Source: Talinum fruticosum (Eukaryota; Streptophyta; Magnoliopsida; Caryophyllales; Talinaceae). From it: DNA of 64,000 nucleotides. Below are positions 11,760-23,720 of this stretch, in pieces (position 1 is the stretch's first letter; each line of letters starts with the position of its first letter). The notes under the pieces are model-generated. The model worked only from the letters and a program-made list of their open reading frames with translations. It was not told the origin of the DNA and ran no database searches. The position numbers were made by a program, and so were the translations under genes. Where the stretch lies: the NCBI GenBank assembly GCA_021018815.1, contig JAITYX010000151.1:345183-409182 (forward strand), given 5' to 3'.

Positions 11760-12400
11760 AAATATGTGCAATAAGGAAATCTCTCCCCTTGGTTTTTATG
11801 GAAAGATTTTTGTCAATGTAACCACTTTTGAAATCATTCTCAACCAAGAAATTGTTCAGTCTTTTCATACCAAGCTCCGGGAGCTTGTTTAAGACCATAT
11901 AGAGCTTTATGCAATTGGAAAACATGATTTAGAAATTCTAAGTTTTCAAATCCATAGGGTTGCTCAACATAGACTTCCTCTTGAATGAAACCATTCAGAA
12001 AAGCACATTTGACATCCATTTGATACAATTTAATATTCATGCTTGACACAAATGCCCATAGGATTCTAATTGCTTCGATCTTAACAAATGGTACAAAGGT
12101 ATCCCGACAATCAATCCCTTCTTCTTGATTGTAACCTTGAGCCACAAGTCTACCCTTATTTCTGACTACCAACCCATCCTCATCCAGTTTGTTCTTCAAA
12201 AACCATTTGGTTCCTATAACTAGGTGGTTAGAAGGTCGTGTGGTCAAAGTCAAGACTTGGTTTCTCTCAAATTGATTAAGTTCCTCTTGCATGGTCTCTA
12301 CCTATTCAGGTTCATTTAGGGCTTCTAGTGCATTTCTGGGTTCTATTAATGATATGAATGCAATGAATGCACATAGATTTTGCAAAGAAGAACTAATTCT
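11760..12400 (-). pseudogene. E1 pol, RT N-terminal part
   Basis: The best stretch (11840-12292) reads NQVLTLTTRPSNH...GTKWFLKNKL...VAQGYNQEEGIDC...QMDVKCAFLNG...EEVYVEQPYG...LYGLKQAPGAWYEK. The first catalytic Asp is in QMDVKCAF. The normal Arg of QAPRAWY is Gly here. The gene continues at 10258 after the solo LTR. Confidence 0.8.
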
Positions 12401-13440
12401 TACCCCATTGTTGATGTAAGACAAAATGTTCTTGAGTGGGTGGCTCGAAGCATATTTGAATGCTATTCCTGTTCTCTCGGTTCACCAAGTTTGTTTGTTC
12501 AACTGACTCATCTCCAGTAGTATGAGCTTGCTGAGTTTTCTCATTAGCTTGTTCCTCGAGCATTATGAGCTGGCTCTTGAGTTCGGTCGATCCGAGTCAC
12601 GATGTTACGAGCTGCCTCATTCCGAGTTGCTTTCTTTTGACTCTGTCCGAGCTCGGCTTCAATAAGATCATCTTTATCTCGACTGAGTTTCAGATTTAAG
12701 AAGGTTGACTCTTTAGTTTTTCCCCGATCAATCTCATCAAACACAACGTGGATGCTTTCTTCCACTTTGTTAGTTCTTTTTTAAAGACACAATATGCTTT
12801 ACTCGTGAGATGAGTAACCCGGAAAGATACCTTCATCCGACCGAGCATCAAACTTGGTCAAGTGATCCTTACCATTGTTGTGAACAAAACACTTACATCC
12901 AAAGGGTTTGAAGTATGAAATGTTTTGCTTCATTCCCTTGTAAAGTTCATAGGGAGTTTTCTTCAAGATAGATCCGATGAGGCATCTGTTCGAGTGTGTA
13001 GTTTGCTATGTTAACTACCTCAGCCCAGAAATAATAAGGTAGATCTTGTTCATTTATCATCGTCCTTCCTATTTCTTCAAGAGTTCGGTTCTTTCTCTCT
13101 ACTACCCCGTTCGTTGAGGGGTTCTCGATGCTGAGAAGTTGTGAGAGATACCATTCTTATCGCAGTAACTCCGCAAATTCAAAGTAGTCGAACTCCCTTC
13201 CATGGTCGAGTTCAAATTCTTCTAATCTGAGTCCGAGACTCTACTTGAATTTTCCTGCAGAGCTTACTCAACTCTTTCAAAGCTTCATTTTTGTTCTTAA
13301 GAAAATAAACCTAGGTAAATTGTAAATTTACGTCCGAGACTCTTCACGGAGATTTCACCACATAAATCCATATGTAGTAGCTGAAGCACTTTGGATGTGG
13401 AAACAGCTTTGAGAGGTTTGAAGGATGATCCGACTTGTTT
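12401..13440 (-). pseudogene. E1 pol, integrase core and linker to RT
   Basis: On the element strand it holds LLHMDLCGEISVKSLGRKF (first catalytic Asp, near 13370), NGVVERKNRTLEE-like sequence around 13080-13110, KPNISYF/CKCFVHNNGKDHLTKFDARSDEG (about 12800-12940), then HVVFDEIDRGK and an acidic linker (12544-12765). The core is frameshifted, with a changed base triplet in the PQQNG region. Integrase joins the cDNA ends to host DNA. Confidence 0.7.
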
Positions 13441-13919
13441 CCCTTTTGTGTATGCTTTATAAATTTGATATTTCTTAGATGCATAGTTAGGTAAACCCCT
13501 AACTAGACCATGAGATGCAAGCTTTTTGATAGTGTGCATGCTAACATGACCTAGTCTCGCGATGCCATGTCCAAGAATCACCATGCGAGTGATGCTTTTA
13601 AGCAAGATAAATTCTTACATGGATTAGAAAAAAGGAATAGTATAAGTGTTACCTGACCTCTTACCTCGGAGCTTAGTCTCTTTAGTGGTTGCATCCGAAA
13701 TATAGCAGTTGGTATGAGTAAATCTTACCTCTTGACCTTTGTCACGCAACCGAGAGATGCTGAGCAGAGTGTACTTTAGTCCCTTGACAAGATAAATTGG
13801 GCTGACCGAGGTTGTCTCATTTACCAATCTTGCCAATTCCAACTATGTTGTCGTTACTATCATCTCCAAAAGTGACTTTTTGTCCATTTCTCCATGTGGT
13901 GTGAGCATCCACTGTCTAA
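13441..13919 (-). pseudogene. E1 pol, C-terminal protease part and GAG-pre-integrase zinc domain
   Basis: The fragment opens at the E2 junction with LDSGCSHHM, the aspartic-protease active site, so E2 inserted just upstream of the catalytic Asp. It continues with VKGLKYTLLSISRLRDKGQEVRFT and then the HHCC domain: LGHVSMHTIKKLASHGLVRGLPN (about 13500-13570) and CTKGKQVGSS-like sequence. The N-terminal side continues right of E2 at 19946. Confidence 0.75.
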
Positions 13920-13924
13920 GAACC

Positions 13925-15213
13925 CGAAGGTTTGCTCGGGGAGAGTCGAGTCATCCTAGAGGGGGTGAATAGGGTGATAAGGAATTTTCGTGGAATCACA
14001 CTCTTTGCGCAGAGGTAAAGGGGAAGATAGATTCTGAGTCTATCAACTGGGTCGAAAAGCTTGGACTCGTAAAGCAATCAATCGTAAAGAACAAGAGCGA
14101 GTAAGACTGTCCGAGTATAGAATGAACTCGGAGAGATAACACTTAGATTTTACGTGGAAACCCTCCCGGGGCAAAAACCACGGCCCGTGTCAATCTAGAC
14201 ACGAAGTCAAATCCACTATTTTGAGTCCACAAAATACCGTGAACCGATCGAACTCGAGTTGCTCCCTTAGACAACTCTATACAAGTTTTCCTAGACTCGA
14301 AGTTCCCTTATCTAATCTAGTACTTCCTAGCCGAGATAACCCTTACAGCTGGGGATAACTAAGCTGAGTTAACCTTTACAGACTTAGTCAAGGGACCTTA
14401 CAAAGGATGTAAGAAGAGTTTGTAATCGAGTACAAGACCTTACAACTCGAAAGTAATGAATTACAGAGTGGGAGTTGTAAGTTGAAGATTGAAAGTAAAT
14501 ACAATAACTTTGACCAAGTATGTGTATACGCAATATGTTCGGCAACCTTCAAGTCTTGTGAAGTGGCTTCTATTTATAGATAACCATGCAGAGTAGCCGT
14601 TATCTTCATCTCGCTGACCGAGAGTCTTCTGTGACCGTTGATAGAGGCTTTCCGAGTCACTCGAAAGTATCCGTTGAAATATGAACGTTGGACAACGGTT
14701 TAACTCTCTTGAAAGTCCCAAAACCATTGGTAGTGTCTTGAAAAATAAGGTGGAAACCACCGTTGAGCTTGGGGTTCCAGTTTTCCAGAGTGGAAACAGA
14801 CGGCTTCCGACACAATCTTCGGGACTCGGAGAAGGGAAGGTGAAAAGCCATGTCTCGCTGGTGATTTGACGTTCGAAGCCGGCTACTTTTGTGGTTTGAA
14901 AAAGGTGTATCCTCGAATGAATAACCTACAAAAGTAAATCAATTCTGGTTCTCAAAGTATAAAATACTTTGGTCCAAACTTAGACACGGATAATAAAATA
15001 GTTATGATAATTAAGCGGTGATTATCCGAGTCGAAATGAAATGGAATTTTCTAAGTCCAATATCAATGATACTCAAAATTCCATCCGACTTAGTCTAAGC
15101 GATAGAACAAGTTCCATAAAGAATATCGAGTGAGATAAGTTGACATAGACTAAGTGTAAAAGCAGACTAAAGATATTGACTCTAACAAAAATAGAGCTTG
15201 TAATCGGAACTTC
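13925..15213 (-). repeat. E2 3' LTR, truncated
   Basis: It matches 18420-19700 closely and then stops after gcttgtaatcggaa, where the sequence switches to a pol remnant. The outer terminus is cgaagg (TG changed to CG). A TATA box is at 14570-14579. Bases 15214-15267 are an unassigned junction remnant, probably pol-derived. Confidence 0.85.
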
Positions 15214-15267
15214 ATCATCATCTCTACCGAGTTCCAGTTATGAGTATGATGATTCACTTGGCTTCTC

Positions 15268-16130
15268 CTATTCACACTCATCAAACACTACGTGGAAGCT
15301 TTCTTCCACTTTGTTAGTTCGATTATTGAAAATGCGATAAGATTTGCTATGAGAGGAGTAACCTGAGAAAAATACCTTCGTCCGACCGAGCATCAAACTT
15401 GGTCGGATGATCCTTACCATTGTTGTGAACGAAGCACTTACATCCGAATGGTCCGAAATAGGAAATATTTGGCTTCTTCCCTTTGTAGAGCTTATAAGGT
15501 GTTTTTTTCGAATGGGTCCGATGAGGCATCTGTTTAGAGTGTAGTTGGTCGTGTTCACTTGCCTCGCCCGGAAATAGTAAGGCAAGTTGTGCTTAATCAT
15601 CATCGTCCTCGCTATTTCTTCAAGGGTTCTGTTCTTTCTCTCTACCACTCCATTTTGTTGAGGAGTTCGGGTGCTGAGAAGTTGTGGGAGATTCCATTCC
15701 GATCGCAAAACTCGAGAATTCTGAGTAGTCGAACTCCCTTCCATGGTCGGTTCGAATCCTCCGGATCTGAGTCTAAGACTCAACATGAATTTTTCTACAG
15801 AGCTTGCTCAACTCCTTGAAAGCTTCATTTTTGTGCTTAAGAAAACACACCCAGGTAAATCGTGAAAAATCATCAATAATGACAAGTATGTAAGATTTAC
15901 CTCCGAGACTCTTCATATGGATTTCACCACATAAGTCCATATGCGGTAATTCAAGTACTTTGGATGTGGAAACTGTCTTGAGAGATTTGAATGAAGATCC
16001 GACTTGTTTCCCTCACATACTTTGTCTTTCTCAAAAGCACAGTTAGGTAAACCCCTAACTAAACCATTAGATGCCAATTTCTTGATAGTATGCATGCTAA
16101 TATGGCCTAGTCTATGATGCAAGGACAAAG
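15268..16130 (-). pseudogene. E2 pol, integrase
   Basis: On the element strand, the HHCC domain HRLGHISMHTIKKLASNGLVRG (16060-16128) is followed by the core. Landmarks are LPQLLSTRTPQQNGVVERKNRTLEEIARTMM, KPNISYF, CKCFVHNNGKDHPTKFDARSDEG and the end VEESFHVVFDE. It is cut at the deletion junction before RT. There are frameshifts around 15820 and 16020. Confidence 0.8.
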
Positions 16131-16179
16131 AGTCATCATGAAGAGATGCTTTTAAATAGGATAAGTTCGACTTGGGTCA

Positions 16180-16520
16180 GAAAGTGGGATGATGTATGTA
16201 TTACCTGATCTCTTACCCGAAAGGTTGATCTCTTTGGTAGAGACATAAGAAATAGTGTAATTGGTCCGAGTGAATCTTACCTCTTGACCTTTGTCACATA
16301 GTTGAGAGATGCTTGAGCAGATTATATTTCAATCCCTTGACAAGATAGACTGGACTGACCAGATTGCTTCCTTCTCCAATCTTACCAATCCCCACGATCT
16401 TGCCCTTGCTATCATCTCTAAATGTGACTTTTCCTCCTTTATGTCTGTTCAACTCGGAAAAGAGTCCTACATCTCTGACATATGGCGTGAACATCCACTA
16501 TCAAGGTACCAGTGTCCTTT
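16180..16520 (-). pseudogene. E2 protease domain
   Basis: The active-site codons are intact here: HWYLDSGCSRHM reads at about 16480-16520 on the element strand. They are followed by LFSELNRHKGGKVTF..DSKGKIVGIGKIGEGSNLVSPVYLVKGLKYNLLKHLS (16294-16494). The gene would release PR, IN and RT from the polyprotein. The flanking frame is broken. Confidence 0.75.
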
Positions 16521-18358
16521 TGATCTCTTCGAGTGACCTGCAAAACAAAGAGAATCTAACCCTTCTCACTTCCTCTAACGAACCCAGTAACATTTTTTAC
16601 TGTGGTCCTTTTCGAGGAAGAAGGTGTTTTGGAACCCAGATTTAAATAACTTTGGGTTTTGTCCGATTCCGAGTCTTCCTCTCGGAGAACTGAGTCTGTG
16701 TCTCTTTCTTTTTGAAAACCTTTCCTTTTGAAATAGGAGAGTATGGTTTCTTTTTGTAAATAGTTCTGGGCTTAGTCCTTCTTTCATTTCGGTGAATGGG
16801 ACCATGCTCGGCTTTCTGAACTTCACGGTTCGGAGTCATTTTTAAACAGTTACGAGTAGGAATTTGACTCCTCTTCTCCGTTGAAACCAAGACCTTCTTT
16901 TCGAAAGGAGACACACTGTGATCCTAAGAGCATGTCAAGGCTTTTCTAACCTTGAGTAAATTTTAAAATCGGATCTTGAGACTCGGAGAGCTTCGTTTTA
17001 GTTGCTCATTTTCTTTCTGAGTAACTCGGACTCGGTCTCATTAGCTTGAGTACTAGTCTTGAGTTCTCCGAGTGTGAGTCTCAATTTTTCCAATTCGTTT
17101 TTCAAAGAGTTGCTCTCGGATGAAATTGACTCAAGTTGTTCTTTGAAATGAGAAGAATCAGAATTGGACTTTTCTTCCAAAGTAAAAATGCATTTAGCTA
17201 AATCAACTTTGGAGAATTTGAGGAAGTAATTTATTACCTCTTGAGGATTGGTTTCCTCATTGTACGAGTCCGAGTCGACTCTCTTTCGGCTTCCGAGTCA
17301 GAGATTGCCATCGGACACTTTGAGTCATCCGAGTCCTCGTCATCTTCGATGAGTCCTCATTGCTCCATGTTGCCATCATGGCCTTTTTCTTCTTCCTGTC
17401 CCTTTTTCTTTTTGGACGAGTCCTTGACTATGTGGTCTTTGCTTGCCACATTCAAAACATCCAGAATTCTTAGACAAAGATAACTTTGAAGGAGAAGAAA
17501 ACTTACCTTTTCTATCTCTCTTGTCTTTCTTGTAGAATTCTTCTTTTGGTCTATTGTCCCATCTTTTATGCTTCATCATTCTCTTGAAGCCTCTTGCAAT
17601 GAGTGCCATGGGATCGTCTTCGAGTCGGAAGAGCTCGGACTTGCTTCTTTGGATTACGAGGCTTTAAGCGCAATGTTCCTTTTGGTAGTACCCTCAGCAT
17701 CTTCTTCTTCCGGATGTATTTCATGCGTTAGAAGCTTTCCGATGAGCTCGTCGGCTTCAAGAGTGAAAGGTTCCGAGCCTCTTCTATGGCGAGTCACTTT
17801 CGGACCCCATCGTCTCTTGGGTAGGCTTACGAGAATTTTCCGGCACATTTCTTCATGGGAGATTTTCTTTCCCGGAGATTTGAGATTGTTGGTGATCTCG
17901 GTGAAGCGAATGAACATCCGAGTAATGTTCTCCTCTCGGCTCCATTTTGAAAAGCTCATATTTATGAAGATACTGACTAATCTTCGCTTGTCTCACCCGA
18001 CTTGTACCTTCGTAGGTGTTGATCAAGGTATCCCACACCTCTTTAGCAGAGTCACGGGTAGAGACTCGATTGTATTCTTCGAGCTTATGGCGCACATAAG
18101 GATGTTCATGGCTTTGAAATTCTTTCCGAACTTCTCGCTTCGCTGGTGTGAACTCGGCCTTTGTCTTGGGAAGGATTCTAAAGTCATCTGTCTTCGTTGG
18201 AATATAGTTTCCTTGTTGTATGATTTCCCATACCTCTTCATCATGATCCATAAGGGAACATTCCATAAGCTTCTTCCGAGTGCCCAAAGTTTGATCCTTT
18301 GAATTTTGGTGGCCTGTTGGAAGATCTTCCTTCATCGAACTCTCCGGTGTTACGAGCC
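16521..18358 (-). pseudogene. E2 gag (capsid, CCHC knuckle, coiled coil)
   Basis: The ATG at 18358 opens MARNTGEFDEGRSS; a second frame from 18335 carries most of the capsid. Blocks are DEEVWEIIQQGNYIP, AKEVWDTLINTYEGTSRVRQAKISQYLHKYELF (UBN2-like, about 18000-18100), ITRMFIRFTEITNNLKSPGKKISHEEMCRKIL, WGPKVT and DELIGKLLTHEI (17654-17959). The zinc knuckle CFECG.. (about 17460) is frameshifted by one extra A, so its His and last Cys are lost. A predicted coiled coil (KNELEKLRLTLGELK, 16998-17180) follows, as in Sirevirus gag. Confidence 0.8.
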
Positions 18359-18406
18359 ATTTGATCTTTAAACCTTTGGATTGTTAGATCCTTTACGAAA
18401 GGCCAG

Positions 18407-18417
18407 GCTCGATACCA
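18407..18417 (-). other. E2 primer-binding site, initiator-Met type
   Basis: The element strand reads TGGTATCGAGC, against TGGTATCAGAGC for the initiator-Met tRNA 3' end. One A of the CAG is missing. It lies two bases from the LTR end. Confidence 0.8.
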
Positions 18418-18419
18418 AT

Positions 18420-19940
18420 TGAAGGTTTGCTCGGGGAGAGTCGAGTCACCCTAGAGGGGGTGAATAGGGTGATAGGGAATTTTTGTGGAATCACACTCTT
18501 TTGCGCAGAGGTAAAGGGAAGATAGATTCCGAGTCTATCAACTAGGTCGGAAAAGCTTGGACTCGAAAGCAATCAATCGGAAAGAACAAGAGCGAGTAAG
18601 ACTGCTCGAGTCTAGAATGAACTCGAGAGAGATAACACTTAGATTTTACGTGGAAACCCTCCTGGGGCGAGAAAACCACGGCCCGTGTCAATCTAGACAC
18701 GAAGTCAAATCCACTATTTTGAGTCCACAAAATACCGTGAATCGATCGAACTCGAGTTGCTCCCTTAGACAACTCTATACAAGTTTTCCTAGACTCGAAG
18801 TTCCCTTATCCGATCTAGTACTTCCTAGCTGAGATAACCCTTACAGCTAGGGACAACTAAGCTGAGTTAACCTTTACGAGCTTAGTCAAGGGACCTTATA
18901 AAGGATGTAAGAAAAGTTTGTAATCGAGTACAAGACTTTACAACTCGGAAAGTAATGAATTACGAGTGGGAGTTGTAAGTTGAAGATTGAAAGTAAATAC
19001 AATAACTTTGACCAAGTATGTGTATACGCAATATGTTCGGCAACCTTCAAGTCTTGTGAAGTGGCTTCTATTTATAGATAACCATGCGAGTAGTCGTTAT
19101 CTTCATCTGCGACCGAGAGTCTTCTGTGACCGTTGATAGAGACTTTCCGAGTCACTCGGAAAGTATCCGTTGAAATATGAACGTTGGACAATGGTTTAAC
19201 TCTCTTGAATGTCCCAAAACCATTGGTAGTGTCTTGAAAAATAAGGTGGAAACCACCGTTAAGCTTAGCGTTCCAGTTTTCCAAAATTAGAAACAGACGG
19301 CTTCGACACAATCTTACGGGACTCGGAGCAGGGAAGGTGAAAAGCCATGTCTGCTGGTGATTTGACATTCCGAAGCCGGCTACTTTTGTAGTTTGAAAAA
19401 GGTGTATCCTCGAATGAATAACCTACAAAAGTAAATCAATTCTGGTTCTCAAAGTATAAAATACTTTGGTCCAAAGTTAGACACGAGATAATAAAATAGC
19501 TATGATAATTAAGCAGTGATTATCCGAGTCGAAATGAAATGGAATTTTCTAAGTCCAATATCCATGATACTCAAAATTCCATCCGACTTAGTCTAAGTGA
19601 TAGAACAAGTTCCATAAAGAATATCGAGTGAGATAACTTGACATAGACTAAGTGTAAAACGGACTAAAGATATTGACTCTAACAAAAATAGAGCTTGTAA
19701 TCGGAAGTAAGATTCGAGTGAGAATAGACTCGGAACAAAGAACCACTTTTCCGAGTCTCAAACAGATAAGCAATAAATGTACTAAGTGAAAGCCATATCA
19801 CTCGGAAAGATACTCTTTTACCGAGAGAGGTTTCTGCGATACCGAGAATGCCTTGAAATCAAAACTCTAAAAGCATGGGGTTGTTTATACCGACTTGTTT
19901 AGTGCAACTCGAAAGGCGTTGAGAAATTTCCGAGTCTTCG
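18420..19940 (-). repeat. E2 5' LTR
   Basis: It runs from tgaaggtttgctcgg to gagtcttcg (CA changed to CG) and is 1521 bp. A TATA box is at 19068-19077 on the minus strand. It pairs with the truncated copy at 13925-15213. Confidence 0.9.
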
Positions 19941-19945
19941 TAACC

Positions 19946-21832
19946 AATAACCTTTCGTCCATTTCTAAGTTACTTGCAAGTCAAAAACACACTAACCCTT
20001 CTCACTTCCTCTAACGAACCTAGTAACTTCCTTTACTCGTGGTCCTTTCTCGAGGAAGAAGACTCTTGGGAACCTAAATTTGAATGACTTTGAGTTTGCT
20101 CCGATTCTCAGTCTTCCTTCTAGAAAACCGAGTCTGCGTCTCTTTCTTTTGAAAATATTTTCTTTTACAAACTGGTGGAGAGGGTTTTCTCCTGTAAACT
20201 GGTCTTGGCTCATTCCTCCTTTCATTGTTATGAATAGGACCATGCTTAACCTTTCCGAACTTCACAGTTCTAGAATCCTATTTGAAATGATTTGAGTAGG
20301 AATTCGATTCCTCCTCTTCGTTAAAACCAAGCCCTTCTTTCCTGAAGGAGACACACTAAGAGCCCGAAAGCATGTCAAGGTTTTTTGACATTGAGTAATC
20401 TTAAAAACAAGCTTTTGAGACTCATTGAGCTTTCTTTTCGGATGCTCATTTTCTCTTCGAGTGACTCAAACTCAGTCTCATTAGTCCGAGTACTAGTCTT
20501 GAGTTCTTTCAGAGTTAGTCTCAGTTTTTCCAATTCATTTTTCAAAAAGTTGCTCCCGAAGTAAGAGACTTAAGTTGTTCTTTGAACTGAGAAGAATCAT
20601 AATTGGACTTTTCTTCCAAAGTAAAAATATATTTGGCCGAATCAACTTTGGAGAACTTGAGAAAGTATTAAATTACCTCCCGAGGACTTGTCTCCTTAGT
20701 GTCTAAGTTGTCGAGTCCGGCTCGATTCAGCTTCGAGTCCGTTAGTGCCATCGGACACTTTGAATCATCATCTCCTTCAAATAAATCTTCATCGCTCCAT
20801 GTGGCCATCGTAGCCTTCTTCTTCTTTCTATCCTTCTTTCTCTTCGGACAGTCTTTGACTATGTGATCTTTGCTGCCACATTCAAAACAGCCGAGTTCTT
20901 AGTTAAAGATAACTTTGAAAGGGAAGAATATTTACCTTTTTTGTCCTTCTTATCCTTCTTGTCGAACTCTTCCTTTGGCCACTTTTCCCGTTTCTTGTAC
21001 TTCATCATTCTTTTGAAGCCTCGAGCAATGAGTGCCATTGGATCCTCTTTTAAATATGAGGAACTCAAACTTCCCCTCTATTTTCTTAGGCCTTCGAGTG
21101 CAAGGTTCTTTTTGTGCCGACCTCGGCATCCTCTTCTTCTAGGTGAATTTCATGGGTAAGCAGCCTTCCTAATCGGTTCGTCTCGGCTTTAGTTGAGAGA
21201 GGTTCCGAGCTTCCTCGATGGTTGTCACCTTTGGACCCTATCTTCTGTTTGGCGGACTTCTCGGAAGTTTTTGCACATTTCTTCATGAGAAATCTTTCTA
21301 ACCGAGGATTTGAGATTGTTTGTAATCTTAGTGAAGCGAATAAACATCCGAGTGATGTTTTCTTCCGGCTTCATCTTGAAAGCTCATATTTGTGAAGATA
21401 CTCGACTTATCTTCGCTCGGTTCACTTGGCTTGTTCCCTCATATGTGTTGACAAAAGTGTCCCACACATATTTGGCTGTATCATAAACCGACACTCTATT
21501 ATATTCTTCGAGCCGATAGCACACATCGGAATGTTCATTACTTTGAAGTTCTTTCGAACTTCTCCGAATGCTCATTGGTGTACTCGAACTTTTCTTTAGG
21601 CACGGATCCTATACCTTCCATCTTTATTGGAATGTAGTTGCCTTCTTTGATGATGTTCTAGACATCTTCATCATTGTCTAGCAGAAAGCATTCCATCGGT
21701 TTCTTCCAAGTGCACGAAATTTGATCCTTTAAACTTTGGTGGTCCGGTGGAAGATCTTCTATCATCGAACTCTCCAATGTTCTAAGCCACCCGATCTTTA
21801 GACCTTTAGATTGTTAGATCCTTCTTGAAAGG
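19946..21832 (-). pseudogene. E1 gag and start of the protease region
   Basis: On the element strand the gene starts near 21772 (MIEDLPPDHQ...CTWKKPMECFLLDNDEDV). It runs through EYNRVSVYDTAKYVWDTFVNTYEGTSQV (21384-21575), the WGPKVT/ELIGRLLTHEIHLEEEDAE block (21086-21286), MALIARGFKRMMKYKK (20859-21068), a zinc knuckle at about 20865-20900 and a basic coiled-coil tail (20480-20640). The knuckle is frameshifted: CTCTGG in E3 is CTCGG here. Sequence at 19946-20040 leads to the protease motif that E2 has separated. Confidence 0.75.
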
Positions 21833-21836
21833 CTAG

Positions 21837-21848
21837 GCTCTCATACCA
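21837..21848 (-). other. E1 primer-binding site, initiator-Met type
   Basis: The element strand reads TGGTATGAGAGC, one mismatch from TGGTATCAGAGC. It lies two bases inside the 5' LTR. Confidence 0.85.
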
Positions 21849-21850
21849 AT

Positions 21851-23317
21851 TGAAGGTTTGCTCGTGGAGAGTCTCGGTCACCCTAGAGGGGGTCAATAGG
21901 GTGATGAAGAAATTTGAACAAACTTAGAAACTTCAAGCTTGAAAAGATAAACAACCGATTCCGAGTCTAGATTGGACTCGGAAAAGTATACACTAAGAAA
22001 CACGTGGAAACCCTCCCGGGGTAGAAAACCATGAACAGTGCTAATCTAAACACCAAGTCAAATCCACTATTTTGAATCCTCAAAATACAACGGATTGACT
22101 CTACCAAAATTGCTCCTTTAGACAATACCTTACAATGTTTTCCTAGACTCAAAAGTTCCCTTACCCGATATAGTACTTCCTAACTAAGATAACATTTACA
22201 GCTAGGGACAACCGAGCTTAATTAACCCTTACAGCTCAGTCAAGGGACCTTACTCGGAAAGTAAGAGAAGTATGTAATTGATTACAAGACTTTACAACTT
22301 AGAAAATATTAAGTACGAGACTTGGAGTTGTAAATAGAAGATTGAGTGAGTAATGCACTAAGAGAATAGTTTTTCCAAAATGTTCAGCAATCTTCAAGTC
22401 TTGTGAAGTGGCTTCTATTTATAGATGACCAAGCATTAGTCGTTGTGTCCGGTTTCTGGACTAAAGTCTTCACTAGTCGTTGAAAGGGCTTTTTGAGTCA
22501 CTTAGAACAGATCCGTTGGAGTATTAATGCTGGGCAATGGCTATTTGCGCCCAAAGGTGTTCCAATCAACTTGTGTTGTCCGAAAAGTAAGGCGGAAACC
22601 ACCGTTGAGCCTAACGTTGGATTTTTCAGTTTTGGAAACAGACAACCCCGACATGGTGTCTAAGTCCTGTCCGTGAATTAGCTAAAACTATCTCGCTGGC
22701 GTTTAATAGGTAGAAGACGGTTGCTTTTGAAATTCTAAAAGATTTATTAGCTTTGTTTGAATAACCTACAAACGCAAACCATATTGGTTCTCAAAGTATA
22801 AAATACTTTGCTCCAAGGTTAGGCACGAGATAATAATTAAATTAGGATAATTAAATGATTAATTATCTTTGGCCTAGAAAAGTTGAATATTCCGAGTCTA
22901 ATATCAAAAAGGTTCAAGCTCGGTTCGAATAATTACTAAAAAGATCAAGTAGACAAATGATCAATTAACGAAAGTGAACTTGATCTATCAAATAAACTTC
23001 TAAGCAATAAACTAACTTAGACGAACACATTACGGACTAACTCGGTTATGAGTTAGCAAACACGATCAGTATTATAATAAAATACGAGTGAAAGAATTAT
23101 TTGATCATCGATGGTTCAAGGATATTCTTAGTAGGTCAGAATACCTCAAAAGAGAATATATAGAACAATGTGATATCTAAGTCACCGAGAACAAAGATGA
23201 AAACATAGATATGAGTTTCTATGAAGCTCATAATGACTTGCAATCAAAACTCAAGAGAGATAGAAGTTTATACTCGAGTCCTTCACAAAATATATGGAGT
23301 TAATATCTAAGTCTTCA
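21851..23317 (-). repeat. E1 5' LTR
   Basis: It starts tgaaggtttgctcgtgg and ends aagtcttca, 1467 bp. The AACTC duplication follows at 23318-23322. A TATA box is at 22415-22424 on the minus strand. Confidence 0.93.
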
Positions 23318-23720
23318 AACTCCGTCTAGCTTTAAGCCCAACAACGTTAAAGGTTCGGACATCCCCGTTGAGCTTCAAGCCCATTAGTGGTCAAGGTTCG
23401 GACAACCCAATCGAGTCTCATACCCAATAGTGGTTAAGGATAATATTACTCTCGTCGAGCTTCGGGCCCAACCGTAGTTAAGGTTTAGACAACCTCGTCA
23501 AGCTTCGAGCCCAACAGCGGTCAAGGTTCGAGATATCTCTAGTTGAGTCTCGGACCCAACAGGTGGTCAAGGTTCGGACACCCTAGTCAAGTCTTAGAAC
23601 CATCAATGGTTAAGGTTCGGACAATCGTCGTCGAGCTTTAGGCCCGACTCGTGGTCATGGTGCAAACATCACTCCATTAAAATTCAGGCCTAACAACGAT
23701 CAAGGTTCAAACACCAAGCT
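23318..23720 (+). repeat. 43-bp tandem repeat array, right part
   Basis: About nine diverged units of the pattern caaggttcggacaaccc..tcgagcttcgggcccaacagcggt follow one another. The first is the continuation of the unit broken at 4430. Confidence 0.8.

Larger units (their letters stand above)
13925..19940 (-). mobile_element. E2: internally deleted Sirevirus-like copia element inside E1
   Basis: On the minus strand the 5' LTR is 18420-19940, the PBS 18407-18417, then gag, PR and IN, then an abrupt join at about 15213 to a truncated 3' LTR (13925-15213). RT, RNase H, the third ORF, the PPT and the first ~235 bases of the 3' LTR are missing. The flanks are gaacc (13920-13924) and taacc (19941-19945), a four-of-five match. 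LTR differences are fewer than in E1, which fits a later insertion. Confidence 0.85.
4436..23317 (-). mobile_element. E1: Sirevirus-like Ty1-copia element with nested insertions
   Basis: This is a complete but dead element on the minus strand. The 5' LTR is 21851-23317 and the 3' LTR is 4436-5897. Five-base target duplications AACTC flank it at 4431-4435 and 23318-23322. The order in the direction of transcription is LTR, PBS (21837-21848), gag, PR, IN, RT, RNase H, third ORF (to 6281), PPT (5900-5910), LTR. A solo LTR (10264-11754) interrupts RT, and another element, E2 (13925-19940), interrupts PR. Without these two insertions E1 would be about 11.4 kb, in the range of Sireviruses. My hand count gives roughly 27 differences in the first 230 aligned LTR bases, so the insertion is old. 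Confidence 0.9.

Noticed and set aside
17568..18302. 244-codon plus-strand open frame
   Set aside because: It lies antisense to the E2 gag blocks (VWDTLINTYEG, EEMCRKIL), which read on the minus strand; it is a shadow.
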